From: Metarhizium brunneum
Taxonomy: Eukaryota; Ascomycota; Sordariomycetes; Hypocreales; Clavicipitaceae
Direction of reading: 5' to 3'
Assembly (NCBI RefSeq): GCF_013426205.1
Contig: NC_089422.1
Span: forward strand, 4,526,001-4,590,000
Length of the DNA: 64,000 nucleotides
A program made the position numbers and the translations under genes. Below, piece by piece: positions 55,670-64,000 of this stretch (position 1 is its first letter; the number at the start of each line of letters is the position of its first letter). The notes under the pieces are model-generated. The model was not told the DNA's origin. It saw only the letters and a list, made by a program, of their open reading frames with translations, and searched no databases.

Positions 55670-58600
55670 TTTCCGGTTGCTGCCAGGTACAGAATAGGGT
55701 TTCTTGGTGTGCGTAAGCAATATTTGGGGTGAGCAGCTCTTTTTTTTTTTTTCCTTCCTCCTCCTCTTCCTCTCTATTTGGAGTCGCTTGTTGACGCTGT
55801 TTGGGCGTTGTCTTAGTTCCCCGCGGGATGTCGTCGATAGTACGTGGGGTTCCAACTGATAAGGCGGGTGTTGCCACTGGTAAAAGAGGTCGAGTATTGA
55901 AGAGCCAGTGGACAGACACCAATTCATAACAGATAAAAAACAAGAGATGAAGTATGCTTTGGCGATCGCCAGCCACCGTCTCGCGGGTGGTGCTCGATCC
56001 AGCGAGCGTCGAGAGAGCAGCGAGCAACGGGTTGACACAACCGACAGGGAAAATGCCGTCGTCGTCAATGGGAAAGTCGAAGGTGGTGTTGCGATAAGTT
56101 GCCCGCCGAGGGATCAGCGGACCAGCGAATGGACGGCGGGGTCAGCACTCTGGGTCAGCAGGTGCAGTTGGAGGCACGAGGCACGAGGCTCACACTCAAC
56201 ACCGCGAACCAAATGCACGCTCTGTATCAGTTGAGACAAGGCACATGTCGGTTGGAGGCCATCACCATGGTCATACGAGAGAGTAGAAAACGCCCAAGTG
56301 TGGAAGGGGGGAGCATGAGCAGGGACTTGAAAGAAAGACGACGAGGGCGAGACAGAGTATGGTGCAGCCGCGTTCTGCGTTCGGCGGCGGCGGCGGCTCG
56401 GACACGAGTGAGAGGCATTTGTTGACTTTGAGCCTCGTATTAACTGCGTCGTCTAATACATGCTGACATGTAGATCTCTCTACTTGGGAGACGTACCGCC
56501 GCCACACCAGCACTACACAAACTTGTCACTCTTTCCTCGCCCAAGGCGTGGATGGGACCGTTAAGAAGAGGCGGCGGGGCCAGTTGACCCTTCAAGGTTG
56601 GGGCACCTCACTTTTGGAAGCTCCATTGAGTCGAGTTGGCTCACATGTGCAGTCCATGTCTTCGCGTGGTCCGCATGTGTTGGTGGTGCTAGTGTGTGCC
56701 CGAGTGCGCAAAATGGTGAAAAGGTGATGCGTTTATTTGGTCCGCCTCGGCGCCCATTCCCTGTCTGTCTACAGTACATTGTATGTAGTCTGGTAGTATT
56801 GACATAATGTCGATACATGCATGTATGTACGGAGTAGTAGTATGCGTGTTTTAGCGCCTCGCCCTCCACCGTCCACCGAAGACGTCCGCAAACAAAGTGG
56901 GCACTTAAACATGTAGCCAGCCGGGTCAAGGCGAGTGATTTTCCCGTCAAGAAGATGCAAGACTCTGGTTTCGAGCCTGGTGGCAGGCTTGCTTGGCGTC
57001 CGCCACTGACCGCGTGCAACTCCCATTCCTCGGTGGCACAATACAAAAAGCAAGGGGCTGTCATAGCTTCGGCCATGTCTCCTCGCCAATCCCCCAACGC
57101 CGCCAGGAACGCCCGCAGCAAGTTCTTCTCTCTTCCATGGTGATTTTCAAGGCCGGAGGTCTGTCCAAACCGAACAGGGGGGGGGGATGTCTGCACCGGC
57201 AGATCTTCCATGCCGCCCCCCATGTCTGGCCGACGGACGGAGTGATGATGCAGTTTGCCGCTCCTTGTTACGCAACGGGCACGTCGTCGGGAACCGAGTG
57301 TCTGGTGCGTAAACTTACTTACGACCGTGATTGCCTGACTCGTTGCGGCTGCGTGGACGGACGAGGCGGATCAGCATGAGGGCTTATTTGATGCGTCTGT
57401 TCTCCATACATACCTTGCCAAAGAGTCTGCCAGATGGCCCAGGGCTGTCGACTAGTAATAGACTAGTCCAGCATTGAAAAGGACCCTTTGTGCTTGAAGG
57501 TTCGCGGATGCGCTAGGTAGGTAGTACTAGTTACTGGCGGGATGGGATGCCCACGATGACGACCGGGGTTTGTCGAGAACTTCTAGACTTCTCCATGTTG
57601 GCGAGTCTCTTGTCCCACCGTGCCACCCATGCAGCCATCTGCTCGCAGGAAGCTGGGTTTCTCCATACCCCGCATATCGTGAACTGACATGCCGTCCTGG
57701 TTTCCCTGCCCTGGCTGAGGTGACAATGGTCCCTGATTTTAAGGTAGGCCTGGGCGACGTGTCAATCCTCCCATGGCTGGCGCCGGGCCATTTCGACGAC
57801 ACGGCGTTACACCGCAAGATGGCACGGATGCACGGCCATGACTGCGTTTGGTGACAGAAGCAACGTTGACAGGTGGATTGTTTGCTGTTGAGCCTCTGTG
57901 GGTTATCTCGGTGTATCGCAATGTGTCATACGAGAGAAGGATGAGTCTTTGACTACCTAGTGTGTACTAGTAGGCAGTAATTTATGACACCATCATGGCT
58001 CGTGTGGGGTCTGGTAGATATCAATGCCGCGAATATGTATTGTGAAAGCAGAGTTCCCGTGTATACGAGGGTTTGGCAAAGTGGAATTCAAAGTCTGCGG
58101 CGAAAAGATGGCCATGGTAATTTATATCATGACGATTTCGGCTGAGCTCTTTCCGGTTGTCGGGAACAGACTTTTACCATCACCACCAAAACCATAATTT
58201 TCCGCCGCCAAGCACATGCCAGCATAAGTAAGTACTTAAGTACATATGTACTTACTCCGTACAATGGGTGTACTTAAGTGAATAAGATTAACTAAATACG
58301 CAGCCCCGCATGACATGTCTGCCAAATACTTAAGTAATTAAGCTGTAATCAATGTACTAAAATAATTAAGCTTTCCGTAATAACGAATCTTGATTATTCT
58401 CCTCGTGCGCAGTCCATGGCAACCTTTTTTTCTTCTCTTTCCCCCCTCTTTAGCAACCCCATCATCCTACCCGGGACCTCTTACGAAAAAGACCGTGGCA
58501 TTGGCAGAATCCACGTTGAGCAGTTCTGTAACACTTTGCGCATCATCTACTCCGTAATAGCATGAGGATATCGGAATTGGACAAGTAAAAGTGCAAGCAA

Positions 58601-59890
58601 TGCATCACTCTACCCGTGGTGGTGTTGGGAATCCCGAGACGGGTGTAATATGACCAGCTTATTCCCGCGATATTTGTTGAGGCTTAACATGCATCCCCTT
58701 GGTGCCGCAAATACTACATGTACCATTCTGGCAGGAGTCCCACTACCGAGCGGCTTTGGGAGGATACCCAGCTGCATTACACCAGGCGGCGAGCGGCGAT
58801 AAATGGGAAGATTGGAAGCATTCACGTGTTGTTGATCACGGCACTGCGACCATCCTGTCCCGGCCAAGATAAACTTCGGTCTGCAATGACGAATGACGAG
58901 ACGCCATGTCCATGCCGTGGCCCCCAGGTGCCTTGACAAGACGAAAAGGCAATGTGCACTAATGTGGGCAAAGGTTTCAGCCGTCCGTCATGACACAAGT
59001 CTTTTGGCCGTGCGTTTACGAATGCTTATGTTGCTCTGGGTTCTTGACCCAACATCTCAGGCGTCTCAAGGCGGCCTAGCACATGTATGTGGCTCCTCCA
59101 GTGGCTAAGCTCTCCCACCAGACCAGTTCGACAGCACCAAGGGCCTGCACATGTGGCTGCAAGTACCCGTCAAAAGCACTGTGCTCTACATCGTACCTAC
59201 CTCAGTAGCATGTGCCCGCCTCACCCTGGTCTGCCGTCAACTTGAGTCCGACCAGACCAGACATGTCCCAGTCTGTGGTTTTTGCAGTCAATCGAATCAA
59301 CCCTCGCCAACAACCCTCGCCAGACCTCCGCCCGCAGGGCCCCAGCAGCGTCAAAAATTCTTACAACTTTGGCCATTTTATTATTATTACTATATATATT
59401 TTTTTCATTTGCTGTGCCTCGACCGTGAACCATCTACTGCCAAATATAGTCATCTGGCTTGCAGCGTCTTGAGCTGCCGCCTCCGATTATCGAATAGCCG
59501 CCTAGCTCTGGCGCCAGCGTTCCAATTTCTCAACCGCTGACCTTGCTCCGCCCGCAAGACTCGGATAGCTCTTAGGCTCCAAGTGGTCGAACTGGTCATC
59601 TTCGTACAGTTCATGGTCCACGCCTCCCTCCAGCCCACAGACCAGACCAGCCCATCCAACACCCTTCCGCTTTCATCGCGGGACCCCTCGATTGAACCCA
59701 CGATTGAACCTCGAGCTGAGCTGAGCTGAGCAAGGCCGGGCTTGACCTCAGAGCACGAACAGATTCCGAAGCCTTTCGATTCATCAGGCAGCGGCATCGT
59801 CTCCGTTCGCCACTTGTTCGCAGCTACGTCGACACTGTCCGCGGATACCTCTGTCAGTGTTTGCTCGGCGAGGTCGTCTCGCCGTCTAGG
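55670..59890. other. 4.2 kb divergent intergenic region between the F-box gene and PAS kinase gene
   Basis: The F-box leader (55670-56060) is A/G-rich in sense, with a 12-T run on the plus strand at 55740-55752. A 220-codon minus frame with ATG at 57223 (56561-57223) shows no domain and was not called. 58205-58400 is AT-rich with stacked palindromes. 59390-59410 is T/A-rich. The PAS kinase leader (about 59560-59890) has GAGCTGAGCTGAGCTGAG repeats at 59711-59730. Three 9-mer copies (56828, 58253, 58548). Confidence 0.55.
58226..58255. repeat. Stacked palindromes around GTACTTAAGTAC / GTACATATGTAC
   Basis: Two 12-bp perfect palindromes overlap (58232-58243 and 58240-58251) and are enclosed by a 9-bp inverted repeat (AGTAAGTAC / GTACTTACT). 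A 9-mer TACTCCGTA follows at 58253. Further TACTTAAG words occur within 100 nt downstream. Confidence 0.85.
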
Positions 59891-62800
59891 ATGCTGCAGA
59901 TGCATGGCGGGCAGCAACAACAACACCGTATGTGCTACCCACCAGGACTGCTACTGCTGCAACCAACCACATCTTTGCTGACTGTGTTGTTTCCTCCATT
60001 GCAGGCACCGATGATAGCACCGGCGAGGGGGATCGAGGACGCGGCAAACTAGTGCCTCCGTTGTCATTGCCAAAGAACCGAAGCACCGGCAATCTCGCCC
60101 TCTCCGCCGACGCGACGGTCGACCGGAGCCGAAACCGCATGTCATTTGGGGGCACCCCGACCTCTGCCATGGAATATGACGCACTCACAAGGTTCGACCT
60201 GTCTGTTCATGGCTCCAACTTTACATCGGCTGTGAAACCACTTGACTAATGCTGAGCTTTCATCGTCGTCCTGCGAATGTAGGCCCTCACATATCAACGA
60301 CCATGAACATGGTGCAGGAATCACTGGACTACGGCGCATTCGCCAGCAGCACCCACCTTCTCGAGCTCCAACGATGCCCAACTCGAATGCCTCATCCCGA
60401 AGTCCTTCCGTCGTCGCACTGTCTCGCTCAACCTCCATGAGCGCCATGCTGGCGAGCACCGCCAGTATGCAGCACACTGCAGGGCCGGCCTCGCCCAGTT
60501 TCTCCGAGGACTTGTCGCGATTCCCTTCCGAGTCCCTACACTCGTTTTCCTTTGCTCATCAGTCCGAGGAATTTATACATAATAGGCAGACTGTATTGAA
60601 ACGTTCCATGGACTTTATGAAAGATCGAATGGGTTGGCCCATGAGCTCGACGCAGGCTGGACTCGCGAGCGCCCACGCTCGTGTCACAGGCGATGTCGAT
60701 ACCCAAAACATGCTGGAGCTCCTTGCGAGGGCACAGCTTATTGGGGCTGGAAACTTGCCGAACCCGGATCCAGCAGCAGTCACAGCTGCACCACTGACTG
60801 GACCAGCCGATGTGACCGGTGAAAACATTTTCGAGAAGCAATTCATGCCACCGCTTTCACGAACCAGCACCACGGCATCTGATTCTGCTTCGCCATTCAC
60901 CGCGCAGATTCAGGCCCCGAAATCGCCCCTCGTTCGATTTCAAACGTCTGATGGCGCTAGCGTAGAGAGCCTCCCCGCAGTTCCAGAGCTGGAACACGAA
61001 GCCTTGACTTCAATTGGGGACGACGAGAGGCTGGATGACGAAGAATTAGACCCAAGGGCGAAGCCCACCTCCCGGCCTATAAGTTTGAAGCGCACAATGA
61101 CTGATACCCTTGGCATTGCCTTGCAAGATAAGCTCATGGATACCATGGCACAGCCATTCTTGGCAGGCCAGCCAATGTATGAAGAGCCAATTACTTCGCC
61201 AACAACAACAACAGCCTACACTGGGCCGCCTACAAAGACTTTCCCAAGTGCGCTGAGTCCCACTCCCCATGGTCATACAAACCGATGGGTGCCGGCCGCT
61301 CAAGCCATTTTTACCACCGAGGCTAAACCACCATGGACCATCATTGCAGCCAACGATTTGGCCTGCCTTGTGTTTGGTGTCACAAAAGCTGAAGTGCGTA
61401 AAATGGGCATTTTGGAGGTGGTTCAGGAAGAACGACGGGCCTGGTTGGAACGAAAACTCTTGCGAACTGACGAAGAATCTGAAGATGATGTCAAAGAAGG
61501 AACAGTGCGCGAGAGCCCGGCGTCTTCTGTAGCCTCGACGCTGCTTGGGGGCCGTTCAGGCGGGATCACAGCACAGCTTCTGAGCAAACCAAATTCACGC
61601 TCACAGCCATCCAAATACGTACAAAGACGAGCGCAGACTGTGCACAGTGGTGACCCTAATCCACCGACGACTAGAGGCACTGGACAGCATCGCAGCAATC
61701 TCTCAAGAGGCGTCCTCCTGTGCGGCGATGTTGTTCCAATACAGAAAAGGAACGGGGCGACCGGCTCTGCAAGCTTATGGGTGAAGGAAAAACGAATTGG
61801 TTTGATATGGGTTTTGGAGGAGATTCATGAGGATGTTTCATACGTGACAATAGATGAGGAAGGCTCCGTAAAGAGCATTTCGGGAGCATCCGACACCATA
61901 TGGGGATCTCAGGCTACGGGGTCTGACTTTGACGTGGCAAGACTAATACCGCGAATTCCTCGGCAAGGCATTGATCCCACTATTGGTGAGATTGACTTTG
62001 CCCAAATTGCAAGGAGGAAGTACTTCACCTGCCCCAACGCCCATCAAATTAACATTCCCTGCAGTGTAGAGCAAGTACGCGGCAAACTTGAGCTGCGTGT
62101 GTCAACCTTCCCTCACATGGCCGGTATTATTGTTGTTGACCCTGTTTCACTCAAAATCCGGAGCTCCAATTCTGTCTTTTGTGCTGCCCTATTTGGCTAT
62201 GAGAAACCTGATGGACTGCCCATTGACTCTCTTATTCCTGATTTTGATAAGATACTCGACATATTAACACAGGAGGACGGTCTGCAGATGCTGGACGGAA
62301 TGGTCGTCCCTGAGGCAAGGTTTCGAAGGGCCTCGGCTTTTCTGGCTCTCAAGGAGCACCGTCCTGATGCCGCAGCACGATTCCTTCAGCCGGATGGCCT
62401 GCCTGCGAGACATCGCGATGGGTCTGACTTGAAAATTGACGTTCAGATGCGTGTTGTGGAGAGTGAAAAGCAGACAAATATCGCCGAAGAGACTGTCCAT
62501 GAAGAAAGCGATGAGGATGAGGCAAACAGTGGCGATGAGTCTTTCCCGGTCTCTCACAAAGAGATGGTATTTGCCTTGTGGATCACGTATTCACGGCACC
62601 TACATGCCCATGCTCGCCTGAGTGTTGACTCGCCTGCAACGTCGGGAACTACCACACCCCTCCACCAACCATCCCCAGGACAAACACCTCCCGTACACAC
62701 TCCCATGGAAATCGCTTCAGATGACGACTCTCCACCGAAGAAGGAAGAACGAGTGGCGACGACGCTATCGAGGCAACTCAGGGACGTGGCTCTGAACGCA

Positions 62801-63758
62801 GCAGCGAAGCTTACGAGACAGCCGAAACCAACAGAAGTTAGCACCAGCGGAAGCTCGTCTCCGGCCAGGGCCGCCGAGCCTGCTCGAAAAACGACCATTC
62901 GTGACTATTCCATTCTCGAGGACATGGGCCAAGGTGCCTACGGGCAGGTTAAGTTGGCTCGTCATAAAACATCAGGCAAGAAAGTCGTGTTGAAGTATGT
63001 CACAAAACGGCGTATCCTGGTTGATACATGGACAAGAGACCGAAAATTGGGAACTGTCCCCTTGGAAATCCATGTGCTGGATTACCTTCGGAAACCTGAA
63101 TTCAGGCACCCCAACATTGTAGAAATGGAGGGATTCTTCGAAGACGATATCAACTACTATATTGAAATGGCTCCTCATGGACTTCCTGGCATGGACTTGT
63201 TCGATTACATTGAACTTCGTGCGAACATGCAAGAGCCAGAATGTCGAAGCATATTTGTTCAGGTGGCTAAGGCAGTTCACTTTCTGCACGCAAAGGCGTT
63301 AGTTGTACATCGCGATATCAAAGACGAGAATGTTATTCTGGATGGAGAGGGCAACATTAAGCTGATTGACTTCGGAAGCGCGGCATACATCAAGAGCGGG
63401 CCCTTCGACGTCTTCGTGGGTACTATTGGTAAGTTAATTTTGAGCTGGGAGGTGTATCTGAAAATTTGCTTTGCTGACGTATTTCGCAGATTATGCCGCT
63501 CCAGAGGTATTGGCAGGCAAACCTTACGGTGGCAAAGAGCAAGACGTCTGGGCATTGGGCATTCTCCTGTACACGATTGTATACAAGGAGAACCCGTTCT
63601 ACAGCATCGATGAGATCATGGACAGAGATTTGAGAGTTCCATTCACTATGAGCGAGGAGAGTATCGATCTTGTTCGCCGCATGCTCAACCGCGATGTCGA
63701 AGAGCGCTACGGCATTCTCCAGGTGATAAACCACCCGTGGTGTAAGGCTATTGATTGA
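59891..63758 (+). CDS. PAS-domain Ser/Thr kinase (PAS kinase, PSK1/PSK2-type)
   Basis: Nutrient-responsive kinase; yeast Psk1/Psk2 control glycogen and sugar flux and translation factors. Four exons: 59891-59927, 60005-60191, 60283-63428, 63490-63758 (phases 1, 2, 1), total 1212 residues. The start is the first ATG of the frame (MLQMHGGQQQQH); Met4 is an alternative. A PAS-type region lies at about 405-465 (WTIIAANDLACLVFGVTKAEV), a second PAS-like block at about 685-740 (GIIVVDPVSLKIRSSNSVFC, ALFGYEKPDGLP). Kinase domain about 945-1205: GQGAYGQV, HRDIKDEN near 1084, IDFGSAAYIK near 1103, then GTIDYAAPEVLAGKPYGGKE created by the last splice. The N-terminal 400 residues are disordered and Ser-rich. 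The last intron splits the Asp of GTIDYAAPE, so a model ignoring it would lose the C-lobe. Confidence 0.94.
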
Positions 63759-64000
63759 ACTGAAATAGAGGTGTTGAAATACCAAGGGGATATGACAGGA
63801 CTGGGGAATTAGACCATCGAGACAACGTGGCTTTCCAAGCCAAGAGAAGCAAATTTCAAGCGGCGCTGTTCAACTGAAGCCGCTTGCAGCACACAAATTA
63901 CGAGGGGGTGCGCATAGAAGAGCTCATGACCGACATTTATATCAGGATCGAGATGAGACAAATGAGCGTAAGTGGATGTGGGTGCAACATGGCGCACACC
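63759..64000. other. 3' flank of the PAS kinase gene
   Basis: 242 nt to the window edge. A 62-codon minus-strand frame ends at 63809 and could be the C-terminus of the next convergent gene, but nothing in it is recognisable. Confidence 0.4.

Noticed and set aside
53603..56068. Extended F-box protein starting upstream of 55669
   Set aside because: The extra 5' frame begins at TTG, is A-rich leader-like, and its only ATG lies in non-conserved sequence.
56561..57223. 220-codon minus-strand ATG frame in the F-box/PAS kinase gap
   Set aside because: No family resemblance, no codon or domain signal, lies across simple sequence and a 9-mer copy.
63809..63997. 62-codon minus-strand frame at the right edge
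   Set aside because: Could be the end of a neighbouring gene, but starts at a non-ATG codon and cannot be judged from 190 nt.

Overview
The window is a gene-dense stretch of nuclear chromosome from a filamentous ascomycete. The evidence is many short introns (about 60-220 nt, GTRNGT-type donors, CTAAC/CTGAC-type branch sites), pyrimidine-rich leaders, and a gene set (Cla4-type PAK, Aurora, PAS kinase, MRH4, ATP23, TIP41, IWR1) that reads as Pezizomycotina. Sordariomycetes, probably Hypocreales, is an inference from protein flavour and not proven. No virus, plasmid, CRISPR array or intact transposon was seen.

Layout: (1) 1-3.5 kb, an RRM+Pumilio RNA-binding protein cut by the left edge. (2) 7.4-10.1 kb, CLA4-like PH/CRIB kinase. 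(3) 14.3-16.5 kb, glycyl-tRNA synthetase with a mitochondrial and a cytosolic start. (4) 17.4-18.5 kb, a decayed amino-acid transporter pseudogene. (5) 19.3-22.1 kb, NIP7 and glutamate 5-kinase, convergent. (6) 23.6-26.3 kb, ATP23 and Aurora kinase, convergent. (7) 26.6-27.2 kb, a doubtful small ORF. (8) 28.1-31.3 kb, TIP41 and an unknown basic disordered protein, convergent. (9) 31.9-36.2 kb, MRH4 helicase and a PhyH-type dioxygenase (divergent), then a secreted spherulin-4 family protein. (10) 38.5-42.5 kb, a glycogen-binding-type E-set protein and IWR1 (divergent). (11) 43.8-45.0 kb, a Myb/SANT-like protein. (12) 50.5-52.0 kb, a TFC7-like histidine phosphatase. (13) 53.6-55.7 kb, an F-box/LRR protein. 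(14) 59.9-63.8 kb, a PAS kinase.

Functionally it is a mix of housekeeping genes (translation, ribosome biogenesis, proline synthesis, mitochondrial maintenance, Pol II import) and signalling genes (three kinases, a TOR-branch phosphatase regulator, an SCF receptor, an RNA-binding regulator). It is not a biosynthetic cluster. Most signalling and regulatory genes sit next to 4-5.6 kb non-coding regions, while housekeeping genes are tightly packed. Exon-intron structures were rebuilt by hand from splice signals and reading phase. All multi-exon models given close in frame, except the pseudogene.

The most unusual signals are a dispersed 9-mer (TACTCCGTA or its complement, 19 exact copies, none in coding sequence), the transporter relic with two insertions whose lengths cancel, two stop-free introns of length 3n inside ATP23 and the Aurora kinase, and several tiny first coding exons. 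I did not find a convincing new multi-gene system.
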